From Spirochaetaceae bacterium (GTDB lineage Bacteria; Spirochaetota; Spirochaetia; Treponematales; Breznakiellaceae), in the NCBI GenBank assembly GCA_031268255.1, contig JAIRXO010000056.1:1-6094 (forward strand): 6,094 nt of DNA. The letters are read 5' to 3'. Made by a program: the position numbers and the translations under genes. Of this stretch, positions 1 to 5,965 are shown in pieces. The notes below the pieces were generated by a model. That model had not been told where the DNA came from and made no database searches. It saw only the letters and a program-made list of their open reading frames with translations. Position 1 is the first letter of the stretch, and every line of letters starts with the position of its first letter.

Positions 1-270
1 ACGGGTATTGCCGCCCTCTTCTCCATCGGGCGCCTTTTCCAAAAGGAGCACCCTGGCCCCCGCGTCGGCGGCGGTTATGGCCGCGCTTGCCCCGGCGCCG
101 CCAAAACCTACAACCACCACGTCGTATTCCGCGTCCCAGGATACCGTGGAAAGAAAATCCCCGCTCCTTGCCCTGCCGGCGGAAGGCGAAACCGCGCCTG
201 AGGCGCAGGCGGTTATAACAATCCCTGTCAGAACCGCCGTGCTAATCATTCCCCATCTAAACTTTTTCAT
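1..270 (-). CDS. FAD-dependent lipoprotein flavoprotein, fumarate reductase/flavocytochrome c type (N-terminal 90 residues only)
   Basis: The gene runs off the left edge. The ATG at 270 is preceded by a strong ribosome site (GGAGG at about 274-278). The protein opens with a basic start (MKKFRW), a hydrophobic stretch and a lipobox I19-T20-A21-C22, so it is probably a lipoprotein anchored outside the cytoplasmic membrane. After a low-complexity linker (about 23-45) comes a Rossmann FAD-binding motif, DVVVVGFGGAGASAA (residues 50-64, GxGxxG at G55/G57/G60). The acidic E78 closing the second strand would bind the FAD ribose. EGGNTR (85-90) matches the FAD pyrophosphate-contact region of fumarate reductase/succinate dehydrogenase-type flavoproteins. 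Family members reduce unsaturated acids (fumarate, urocanate and similar) or oxidise steroids and other substrates. The catalytic domain is missing here, so the substrate cannot be told. The gene is divergent from the XRE regulator gene, which makes regulation by that protein possible but unproven. Confidence 0.85.
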   Translation of the reverse strand, partial: MKKFRWGMISTAVLTGIVITACASGAVSPSAGRARSGDFLSTVSWDAEYDVVVVGFGGAGASAAITAADAGARVLLLEKAPDGEEGGNTR

Positions 271-292
271 ACATCCTCCAAAATAATTCTAA

Positions 293-309
293 AAGGTGCC
301 AGGCACCTT
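293..309. repeat. Perfect 17-bp palindrome (8-1-8)
   Basis: AAGGTGCCAGGCACCTT is an inverted repeat with two perfect 8-bp arms around one central base. It lies 23 bp upstream of the flavoprotein ATG. Read on the minus strand it falls between a possible -10 (TAGAAT, 286-291) and a weak -35-like TTAGTG (311-316), 19 bp apart. It could therefore be an operator in the promoter spacer. Alternatively, the GGTGCC/GGCACC core resembles short palindromes scattered through many bacterial genomes, so it may be a REP-like repeat. The sequence alone does not decide. Confidence 0.6.
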
Positions 310-335
310 ACACTAACCGAACCGCCCTTTAACGA

Positions 336-364
336 TTGAAATATATAAAATCTCCATTTAATAT
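336..364 (+). promoter_or_regulatory. Sigma70-like promoter for the XRE regulator gene
   Basis: TTGAAA (336-341), a 17-bp spacer and TAATAT (359-364) make a good sigma70-type match in AT-rich DNA. Transcription would start near 371 and leave a leader of about 84 bases before the ATG at 455. A second -10-like hexamer, TATGAT, lies at 367-372. Motif match only; no start-site data. Confidence 0.5.
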
Positions 365-366
365 GC

Positions 367-397
367 TATGATAACACCACTGGTCATAATATGATAA
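367..397. promoter_or_regulatory. Possible operator: dyad plus direct repeat upstream of the XRE gene
   Basis: TCATAATATGA (384-394) is a dyad with 5-bp arms around one base. The octamer TATGATAA occurs twice in direct orientation, at 367-374 and 390-397, spaced 23 bp start to start, which is roughly two helical turns. The sites fall just downstream of the predicted XRE promoter. This is where an autoregulatory repressor of this family could bind. AT-rich DNA gives such matches by chance fairly easily, so this is tentative. Confidence 0.25.
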
Positions 398-454
398 TAC
401 CCATTTGTCTTGTTGTCAATTACTAATAACAATAGGGACACTAGGATATTATCA

Positions 455-778
455 ATGGAAGAAAAGGAATTACGAAAAATTTTAAGCGCCAATATCAAGC
501 ATTACCGGGGGTTACGGGGCTGGTCGCAGGTGGTTCTGGCGGAAAAGATTGATATTTCTACCAATTTTTTGGCTGATGTTGAAACGGGTAAAAGTTGGGT
601 TTCTTCACAGACCCTTGTAAAAATGGCAAACATATTTGATATAAACGTATATGAACTTTTTATACCGGAAGAAAATTTTTATGATGAAAGTAATACCGTT
701 ATGCGAAGATTTGCCAATGATTTGAGAGTTACTTTTGAAAAATCCTGGGAAAAAGTTTCTAAAAAATATTTTGCCTAA
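455..778 (+). CDS. XRE-family helix-turn-helix transcriptional regulator, 107 aa
   Basis: Small DNA-binding regulator with a Cro/CI-type HTH over residues about 7-70. The characteristic core is W23-S-Q (start of helix 2), LAEKIDIS (28-35) and FLADVETGK (38-46, recognition helix and following turn). It is followed by TLVKMANIFDINVYELF (53-69), the usual closing helices of HTH_3 domains. Residues 78-107 form a short charged C-terminal tail with no recognisable ligand domain. The start is set at ATG 455 because AGGA (443-446) sits 8 bases upstream. An in-frame TTG at 410 would add 15 unlike residues and has no ribosome site. The gene is about 35% G+C by my count, far below its neighbours, which suggests a separate origin or a lineage-specific paralog family. 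Short regulators of this kind recur in termite-gut treponemes as I recall. The target is unknown; autoregulation and control of the divergent flavoprotein gene are the natural guesses. Confidence 0.88.
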   Translation: MEEKELRKILSANIKHYRGLRGWSQVVLAEKIDISTNFLADVETGKSWVSSQTLVKMANIFDINVYELFIPEENFYDESNTVMRRFANDLRVTFEKSWEKVSKKYFA

Positions 779-782
779 GGAA

Positions 783-867
783 GCGCTGATTTCATCCGCT
801 GTGAGGGCTGATACCTTCGGTATTTTTTGGGGGGTAGCGGAATACGGCCAAAGGCCGGATGCAGCGC
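783..867 (+). other. Structured non-coding segment, upstream half: stem closing two hairpins
   Basis: The gap after the XRE gene holds nested inverted repeats that can form together. GCGCTG (783-788) pairs with CAGCGC (862-867). Inside it, TCCGCT (795-800) pairs with AGCGGA (836-841). That stem encloses ATACC-TTC-GGTAT (811-823), which is followed by a T-run at 823-828. A second inner hairpin is CGGCC-AAA-GGCCG (845-857). An alternative extension pairs CATCC (793-797) with GGATG (857-861). The inner ATACC hairpin plus T-run could be a weak terminator of the XRE transcript in its own right. No believable protein is encoded here. The last paired base, 867, abuts the next stem at 868. The element may be a structured RNA, a terminator region or an interspersed repeat. 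The pairings are visible; the function is not. Confidence 0.4.
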
Positions 868-935
868 AGGGGGGCGCGACAACGAAGGTGTCACAGGGCA
901 AAAAAAGCCTGGAAATGCGCCCCCCTTCTTTTTTT
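868..935 (+). terminator. Long G/C-stem intrinsic terminator-like element with branched loop
   Basis: AGGGGGGCGC (868-877) and GCGCCCCCCT (917-926) are perfect 10-bp complementary arms. They are followed almost at once by a 7-T run (929-935), as expected of a rho-independent terminator reading on the plus strand. The 39-base loop is unusually long and carries two further hairpins: GACA (878-881) with TGTC (889-892), and CAGG (894-897) with CCTG (908-911) around an A-rich loop. It would end the XRE transcript. The same stem forms on the opposite strand, but no T-run follows there, so termination of the convergent minus-strand operon is less clear. Confidence 0.5.
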
Positions 936-955
936 GCGGGGTGTTAAAGCCGGTG

Positions 956-2674
956 CTATCTGAGGGAAGCAAGTTCGTCCCTGACCCGGTTCCGAACCAG
1001 AAGGGGCATATCGTCCCTGCCGAGGCTCATGAGGAGTTTTATGCCCGCGTCGCTTAAAGGAGGGCCCGAAAAGCGGCAGAGCGAACCTATGGCCCCGGCC
1101 ATGGACAGGAGGAGGTAATTATCCCGCACGAGGCCGGGGGGAAAGCTCTGGGCGGCAAAAGCGCCCAGGGCAAGGCCGTCAGGATCGACGCCTATACGGC
1201 CTATGGCCGCCGCCGCTTCCGCCTTGACCGAACTGTCCCGGTCCCGCGAAAAGACCCTTACCAGAAAGGGTATGGTCTCCCGGGAACCTATAAACGAAAG
1301 GAGCCGCAGGGCTTCGGCCCTGAATGCGGTCTGGACCGCCGTATCGCGCCGTACCTCGGCCCCTGAGGCGCTGCCCCCTATTTCCATGAGCAGGGCCGTA
1401 TATTCAGTCTCGTCCCGGCCTACGCTTCCCGCCCTGATGCTGCCGGCGATACGCTCCAGAATTTCCCTCACCGTGTCCTCCTGGTTGACAAGATAGTCCC
1501 TCAGATCGGGACCGCCTGAGCCGAGGTCCGAAGGGGGAGGATTCCCCAGGCCATAGCTCCCTTCGGGGAGGGGGCCGTACAGGGACTGGCCTATTCTGAG
1601 TACCCGCTCCTCAAGGCGGTAGGCATAGAGTATCCAGTCGCTGCCTCCCGAATACAGTACACCTTCCGGGCCAAAGGCCGGACAGGAGGCCGTGCCCCTG
1701 AGGCGGAGCAGCCAGAGCCTTCTGCCGTCCCCGGCAAAGCCCGCGGCCCCCGAAGGGGAGAGGACGTAGATGCCCCTTTCATCATAGAGCATGGAAATGT
1801 CTTTTTCCGCGTTTCCGGGGGAAAGATGGCTCTCGCCGGTCCACAGGACGCTTTTTGTTTCGCCGTCAAAGAGATGGACAGCGCCGTCCTCAAGAACCAG
1901 GGCGAGCCTGTTTCCCCGGCTTACGGCCCCCAGAGGCGGTGAAGGCAGACGGGCAAGGGTAATGGCTTCCCCGCCGCCCCTCCATTCGAGTCTGCCGCTT
2001 TGGTAGACAAAGGCCAGGCCCGCTTTGTTCGTCCCTCCGGTGTCCAGTTCCAGAGGAAGAACACTGAGCGGTTTTTCGCTGAGGGCGTAGGCCGAAATTC
2101 CACCGGAATGGGTAATATTGTATACGGAAAAAACGCCGTCCTTTGGCTCAAGGCCCAGAATGACGCCGCCCCTGTTGTCAGACAGGGGGCCGAAGCCCAG
2201 GGGGCTGTCAAACTCATGGGACCAGAGCAGGTAGCCCGCCGCGGTATAACAGCGCAGGGAACTGCCGCAGGGTACAAAGAGCCTTCCGTCCCAGCCTATA
2301 AGGGCCGGCGCGGAAAGCGGGGAGGGGAGGCGGACACGCCACAGTTCCCGGCCCGAACGGTTTACGGCGATAAACACGCCGTTGGTCCTGCAGACATAGC
2401 TTGTGCCTTCCCTTGAACGGCTTATATGGGAACCCAGGCGGCCCCCGGCCAAGTAATTCCAGAGGAAGGTTCCCCGGCGGCTGTAGGATTTGAGGGTTCC
2501 CCCGTCGCAGACAGTAACCACGGACTCAACCTGGGCGGCGGGCCTCCCCAGGACCGACGCGCCCAGGGCCTGCCTCCACAGGGGGGCGATGGCGGCTTCC
2601 TGGGCAAAAAGTGCGCCTTGCGAACCCAGGGCGGCAAGCAGGGCGGACAACAAAACCAGACGCCGTTTTTTCAT
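956..2674 (-). CDS. Secreted PQQ-type beta-propeller protein with C-terminal HEAT-like repeats, 572 aa
   Basis: Residues 1-24 form a signal peptide (KKRR, a hydrophobic core, cleavage probably after ALFA), so the protein acts in the periplasm or envelope. Residues about 30-360 are a beta-propeller of the PQQ/BamB-like type. Repeated blades show a turn followed by a G-x(3-4)-W strand: GTFLW (68-72), GRELW (108-112), GYLLW (147-151), TKSVLW (273-278) and GRRLW (317-321). A Gly/Pro/Ser-rich linker (about 365-392) leads to an alpha-helical C-terminus with HEAT-like repeats, clearest at 451-494 (RAEALRLLSFIG, then VKAEAAAAIGRIG). Both domain types are binding scaffolds; no catalytic residues or quinone ligands are evident, so a role in envelope protein assembly or a surface complex is inference only. 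The ATG at 2674 overlaps the upstream methyltransferase stop (ATGA), and GGGAAG lies just upstream, pointing to translational coupling. I know of no named homolog. Confidence 0.85.
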   Translation of the reverse strand: MKKRRLVLLSALLAALGSQGALFAQEAAIAPLWRQALGASVLGRPAAQVESVVTVCDGGTLKSYSRRGTFLWNYLAGGRLGSHISRSREGTSYVCRTNGVFIAVNRSGRELWRVRLPSPLSAPALIGWDGRLFVPCGSSLRCYTAAGYLLWSHEFDSPLGFGPLSDNRGGVILGLEPKDGVFSVYNITHSGGISAYALSEKPLSVLPLELDTGGTNKAGLAFVYQSGRLEWRGGGEAITLARLPSPPLGAVSRGNRLALVLEDGAVHLFDGETKSVLWTGESHLSPGNAEKDISMLYDERGIYVLSPSGAAGFAGDGRRLWLLRLRGTASCPAFGPEGVLYSGGSDWILYAYRLEERVLRIGQSLYGPLPEGSYGLGNPPPSDLGSGGPDLRDYLVNQEDTVREILERIAGSIRAGSVGRDETEYTALLMEIGGSASGAEVRRDTAVQTAFRAEALRLLSFIGSRETIPFLVRVFSRDRDSSVKAEAAAAIGRIGVDPDGLALGAFAAQSFPPGLVRDNYLLLSMAGAIGSLCRFSGPPLSDAGIKLLMSLGRDDMPLLVRNRVRDELASLR

Positions 2675-3825
2675 GATGGCTTCCCTTTCCGGGTAAAGAC
2701 GGCAAGGCTTTCAATATGGGAAGTCTGGGGGTAAAAGTCGTAGGCTTTAAGGGAATCAAGGCTGTATGTTTTTGCGAGCCGTTTCGCGTCCCTGGCCAGG
2801 GTGGCGGGATTACAGGACACATAGGCGAGGAGGGGAGGGCCCCGTTCCGAAAGGAAATCCGAAAAAGTTCCCGAAAGGCCGGTCCGGGGCGGATCAAGAA
2901 CCATGAAACCGTACTTCTCCTTATTTCGGTAAGCCCATTCGTAGTCTTTTAGGGGGAAAAAGCGCGATTCCGGCCCGACGTTTTTTGAGGCCAGGGCCAG
3001 GGCCTCCCTGTCCTCCTCGACAAGGTCCATGCGGGGAAACATATCTTCGAGAAAGGCCGAAAAGGTGCCTACGCCGGCAAAAACATCCGCGGCGGGAAGC
3101 CCTGTACCGGCCTTTTTGGCGGCGGCGCGTATATCCTGTATGAGAACTTCGAGGAGGGCGCCGTTGCTCTGGAAAAAGCAGGCGGCATCAAGGAACAGGC
3201 GTTTTCCGGCAATGGTAACGGTCCCCCGGCCCTTTTTTCCTTCGATAAGAAAGGAACCCTGCCGGGAATATACGGTAAAGTGGTTTTTACCCGCCGGAAC
3301 ATCGAGGCTTTTGTCCCGCAGCGCCCTGCGTATCCCCGTATCGGAGACCGGGCAGTCGTCAAGGGCCACCACGGCGCTGCCCCGGCGTTCCTTGAGGCCG
3401 GGAACTCCGGCGCCCGTCCGGGTTTCCGCGCGGTGAAAACGCATCCTGTTCCGGTATTCCAGGGGCGATCCCCTGGTCAGGGAAAGGTCCCCGGCATAGG
3501 CAAGCTGTCCTATACGGGTAAGCGTGTCCCGGAGCATATTTTTTTTCTCCTCAAGCTGGGCGCCGTAGGCAATGTGCTGGAGACCGCAGCCGCCGCAGCG
3601 CCCGTAAAGGGAGCAGACCGGTTTAACCCTGTGCGGCGAGGCTTCCAGAACCTCAATAAGTTCGGCCCGGCCCCATCTGCCCCTCAATTCGGTAACGCGG
3701 CCCCGTACCATATCCCCCGGGGCGCAGAGGTCCATAAAAAAGGCCATGCCCCCAAGGTGCAGCACCCCGGCGCCTCCTGAGGCGAGGCTTTCGACCCGGG
3801 CGCTGAACGTATCCCCTGTTTCCAT
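2671..3825 (-). CDS. TRAM-domain [4Fe-4S] RNA uracil-5-methyltransferase, RlmD/RumA (TrmA) family, 384 aa
   Basis: SAM-dependent enzyme that methylates C5 of a uridine in RNA, most likely 23S rRNA, in the cytoplasm. Residues 1-60 form a TRAM RNA-binding domain. Iron-sulfur ligands are C71, C77 and C80 (CSLYGRCGGC), with the fourth at C158 (DDCP). The catalytic half shows FFQSN (217-221), the SAM-binding motif DVFAGVGTFS (247-256), DPPRTG (311-316), the nucleophile C338 in SCNPATLARD, and the general base E372 in TSHIES. All key residues are present. At 384 aa it is closer to RlmC (about 375) than to E. coli RlmD (about 430), so the exact target (U1939, U747 or tRNA U54) is not settled and no symbol is given. 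The ATG is the first start after an in-frame stop; AAGG directly abuts it, leaving no normally spaced ribosome site. It is first gene of an operon with the propeller/HEAT gene. Confidence 0.92.
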   Translation of the reverse strand: METGDTFSARVESLASGGAGVLHLGGMAFFMDLCAPGDMVRGRVTELRGRWGRAELIEVLEASPHRVKPVCSLYGRCGGCGLQHIAYGAQLEEKKNMLRDTLTRIGQLAYAGDLSLTRGSPLEYRNRMRFHRAETRTGAGVPGLKERRGSAVVALDDCPVSDTGIRRALRDKSLDVPAGKNHFTVYSRQGSFLIEGKKGRGTVTIAGKRLFLDAACFFQSNGALLEVLIQDIRAAAKKAGTGLPAADVFAGVGTFSAFLEDMFPRMDLVEEDREALALASKNVGPESRFFPLKDYEWAYRNKEKYGFMVLDPPRTGLSGTFSDFLSERGPPLLAYVSCNPATLARDAKRLAKTYSLDSLKAYDFYPQTSHIESLAVFTRKGKPS

Positions 3826-3882
3826 CCTTGGAGGACTATAGCATTATTGAATCAATTATAGTATAGGGAGTACAATGATACC
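3826..3882. promoter_or_regulatory. Compact divergent promoter region between the methyltransferase and hydrolase genes
   Basis: Only 57 AT-rich bases separate two divergent starts. On the plus strand, TTGAAT (3847-3852), an 18-bp spacer and TACAAT (3871-3876) would start transcription at or near the hydrolase ATG at 3883. A GGGAG (3866-3870) also lies 12 bases before that ATG. On the minus strand, a perfect TATAAT (3855-3860) would give a leader of about 23 bases, and TATAGT (3835-3840) an almost leaderless transcript; neither has a good -35. The two promoters interleave, so the operons may compete or be co-regulated. Confidence 0.45.
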
Positions 3883-4824
3883 ATGGAAGCAACGCAACTC
3901 AGGGTGATTCAGGACGATGGGGCGGATTTATTTGTCCGGCGATGGCCCCAGGAAGCACCCCGGGCAATTGTACAACTTGTCCACGGTATGGCCGAACATT
4001 CTTTACGCTACGCGGCCCTGGCCGGCGCGCTCTGCGAAAGGGGCATTGAGGTCTGGGCCGCCGACCAGCGGGGACACGGCAGGACCGCCGATCCTGCGGT
4101 CAACAGCCCCTCCCAGGGGGGGCTGCTCGGCCATTGCGCCGACTGGGACGGTTTTTTCAGGGTAGTATCCGATGTGGACCGTATTTTTGACGAAATAAAG
4201 GCCATTCACGGGGACAGGCCCCTGTTTTTGCTGGGACATTCCTGGGGTTCCTTTATATCCCAGGCATATATCGAACGTTACGGCGGGAGACTTTCGGGCT
4301 GCGCCCTGTCGGGAACCAGGGGGCCCGGCGGCATCAAACCCATTCTGGTCTCTATGGCGCTGAGTCTTATAGCCCTGCCCGGAGGAAGCAGAAGGCGGTC
4401 AAAATTTGTCCGGGCCCTGGTTGACGGCGGCTTTAACCGGCCCTTCAGGCCCAACAGAACCCCCTTTGACTGGCTTTCCCGGGACGAGAAGGCCGTGGAC
4501 GCGTATGCCGGCGACCCCCTCTGCGGAAAGCTGTGCAGTATTGGTTTTTACCGTGATATGCTCAAGGGCCTCGCTGAAATTCACCGTGATGAATCTTTGG
4601 CGGGTATTCCCGGAAAGCTGCCGGTGTATATTTTCTGCGGCTCGGCGGACCCGGTGGGCGATATGGGCGTAAGCCCCACGGCCCTGGTTGAGGCGTATAA
4701 AAAACACGGTATAAGCGATCTTGAATATGTACTGTATCCCGATGCCAGGCATGAGCCCCTTAATGAGACAAACAGCGAAGAAGTAAGGGCCAATCTTATC
4801 GCCTGGCTGGAACGGCATCTGTGA
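3883..4824 (+). CDS. Alpha/beta hydrolase, lysophospholipase/monoacylglycerol lipase type (Hydrolase_4), 313 aa
   Basis: Predicted cytoplasmic serine hydrolase; there is no signal peptide. The family motifs are in order: the oxyanion-hole motif LVHGMAEHSLRY (32-43), AADQRGHGRT (59-68), the nucleophile elbow GHSWGS (118-123, Ser120), the acid Asp256 in FCGSADPVGD, and the catalytic His290 in DARHEPLNE. A cap region lies at about 150-235. The early HGxxEH..RY signature is typical of the PF12146 group (lysophospholipase PldB, monoglyceride lipase), so release of a fatty acid from a lysophospholipid or monoacylglycerol is the best guess. Other esters remain possible. The ATG at 3883 gives the expected N-terminus, though its GGGAG site is 12 bases away, or the message may be leaderless. 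The pcnB start follows the stop by 7 bases, so the two genes are co-transcribed. Confidence 0.9.
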   Translation: MEATQLRVIQDDGADLFVRRWPQEAPRAIVQLVHGMAEHSLRYAALAGALCERGIEVWAADQRGHGRTADPAVNSPSQGGLLGHCADWDGFFRVVSDVDRIFDEIKAIHGDRPLFLLGHSWGSFISQAYIERYGGRLSGCALSGTRGPGGIKPILVSMALSLIALPGGSRRRSKFVRALVDGGFNRPFRPNRTPFDWLSRDEKAVDAYAGDPLCGKLCSIGFYRDMLKGLAEIHRDESLAGIPGKLPVYIFCGSADPVGDMGVSPTALVEAYKKHGISDLEYVLYPDARHEPLNETNSEEVRANLIAWLERHL

Positions 4825-4834
4825 GGCTCGTGTG
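4822..4834 (+). promoter_or_regulatory. Ribosome site overlapping the hydrolase stop, fixing the GTG start of pcnB
   Basis: TGAGG (4822-4826) contains the hydrolase TGA stop and a GAGG Shine-Dalgarno core. Five bases later GTG (4832-4834) opens pcnB. The geometry favours this GTG as the real start and suggests translational coupling, with ribosomes ending the hydrolase re-initiating on pcnB. No ATG in the frame lies near. Confidence 0.6.
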
Positions 4835-5941
4835 CGTTACCGGTATGTAAAGCAGTCTGACGGAAAGACCGTCAAAAAAGCCCTCGTGTACACCGCGGAT
4901 GAACATCACATAAATGCCGCCAGTGTGGACAAGGACGCGGTATACATAGTAAACCGCCTCCAGCTCCAGGGCCATGAAAGTTATATAGTAGGCGGCGCGG
5001 TGCGGGACCTGATGATGGGAAAGGTTCCCAAGGATTTCGACATAGTTACCGACGCGAGCCCTTCAAAAATAAAAAAGGTATTCCGTAACTCCCGTATCAT
5101 AGGCCGGCGCTTCCGCCTGGTTCATGTGTATTTCGGCCCGAAAATATTCGAAGTTTCTACCTTTCGTTCCCTTAAAGACGGACCGACGAGCAATACCTAC
5201 GGCGCCATAGAAGAGGACGTGCTCCGCAGGGATTTTACGGTGAACGCTTTTTTTTACGATCCTCTAAAAGAACTGGTCATTGATTATGTGGGCGGGATGA
5301 AGGACATCAAGGCAAGGCGTATCAGGCCCATAATTCCCCTGGACCTTATATTTAAGGATGATCCCGTGCGTATGATACGGGCGGTAAAATACGGCGCTTC
5401 CACAGGGTATGATCTGCCCTTCTCCCTGCGCTGGAGAATAAAAAAAGACGCCCCCCTCCTTAAAAACGTGTCCCCGTCGCGGCTTACCGAGGAAATCAAC
5501 AAGATCGTCAATTCTCCCCATGCCGCGGTCATCGTAAAAAAACTCGACAGCCTGGGGCTTTACGGATATTTGCAGTACAGCGCCGCGCTGCTTTTTAGAA
5601 CCAAACCGGCTTTCAGGGAACAGTACCTGAAGGGCCTTGAGGTCCACAACGGCGCGCCTGAACAGCTTCCCGGTGAAGCCCTCTCCTCTCTGGTACGGGA
5701 CTATCTTGAAAGCGCCCTTGACTGGGGAAGCGCGGGGCCTGAGTCATTTAAGGAGGCCCTCCTTTCCGCCCGGAGTTTTGTGCTGCCCATGAATCCCCCC
5801 AGGGCCGAAATGGAACTGGCCGTCCGCCTCATCTTCCGGGAGCACGACATTACCGTGCGGAAATACCGGCTCCAGAACGAGAACGAGGGAAAACGGCACA
5901 GAAGGCGCAGGGGCCCCGCGAGGAACAAGGCGCCGGAATGA
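4832..5941 (+). CDS. pcnB: Poly(A) polymerase I, class II nucleotidyltransferase, 369 aa
   Basis: Adds adenosines to RNA 3' ends, which in bacteria promotes decay by 3' exonucleases. The nucleotidyltransferase head shows YIVGGAVRDLMMGKVPKDFD (51-70), with the metal-binding carboxylates D68 and D70. It continues with IIGRRFRLVHVYFG (89-102), FEVSTFR (106-112), EEDVLRRDFTVNAFFYDP (127-144), YVGGMKDI (152-159) and the RNA/nucleotide-binding block FKDDPVRMIRAVKY (174-187). The GRRFRLVHV block right after the catalytic region is the feature that separates bacterial poly(A) polymerases from CCA-adding enzymes, so pcnB is preferred over cca. A very basic C-terminal tail (KRHRRRRGPARNK, 354-366) also fits PcnB and would bind RNA. 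The length is shorter than the E. coli enzyme (about 465 aa) but all head motifs are intact. It starts at GTG and is the second gene after the hydrolase. The next gene is convergent. Confidence 0.92.
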   Translation: MRYRYVKQSDGKTVKKALVYTADEHHINAASVDKDAVYIVNRLQLQGHESYIVGGAVRDLMMGKVPKDFDIVTDASPSKIKKVFRNSRIIGRRFRLVHVYFGPKIFEVSTFRSLKDGPTSNTYGAIEEDVLRRDFTVNAFFYDPLKELVIDYVGGMKDIKARRIRPIIPLDLIFKDDPVRMIRAVKYGASTGYDLPFSLRWRIKKDAPLLKNVSPSRLTEEINKIVNSPHAAVIVKKLDSLGLYGYLQYSAALLFRTKPAFREQYLKGLEVHNGAPEQLPGEALSSLVRDYLESALDWGSAGPESFKEALLSARSFVLPMNPPRAEMELAVRLIFREHDITVRKYRLQNENEGKRHRRRRGPARNKAPE

Positions 5942-5965
5942 GACTCCCCGTCCAGGTATCCGCCT

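Noticed and set aside
8..286. 92-codon plus-strand open frame at the left edge
   Set aside because: It is antisense to the flavoprotein, whose lipobox, FAD motif and ribosome site are clear; the plus frame is Ala/Pro-rich shadow coding.
410..454. N-terminal extension of the XRE regulator from an in-frame TTG
   Set aside because: The added 15 residues are Asn/Thr-rich and unlike the family, no ribosome site precedes the TTG, and ATG 455 has AGGA at good spacing.
894..911. CAGG-CCTG hairpin with poly-A loop as a minus-strand terminator of the propeller/HEAT gene
   Set aside because: On the minus strand the T-run lies in the loop, not after the stem, so it does not have terminator geometry.
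735..947. Open frame of 70 codons across the end of the XRE gene and the hairpin region
   Set aside because: It overlaps the XRE C-terminus in another frame, has no ribosome site, and its sequence is the translation of inverted repeats. The overlapping frames at 775-972 and 827-1057 fail for the same reasons.
2000..2416. 138-codon plus-strand open frame inside the propeller gene
   Set aside because: Antisense shadow in G+C-rich DNA with no domain signal or ribosome site; the minus-strand frame has a signal peptide and repeated blades. The long antisense frames in the methyltransferase, hydrolase and pcnB genes were dropped for the same reason.
4832..5941. CCA-adding enzyme (cca) as the identity of the nucleotidyltransferase
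   Set aside because: The GRRFRLVHV block after the catalytic head and the arginine-rich C-terminal tail fit poly(A) polymerase better.
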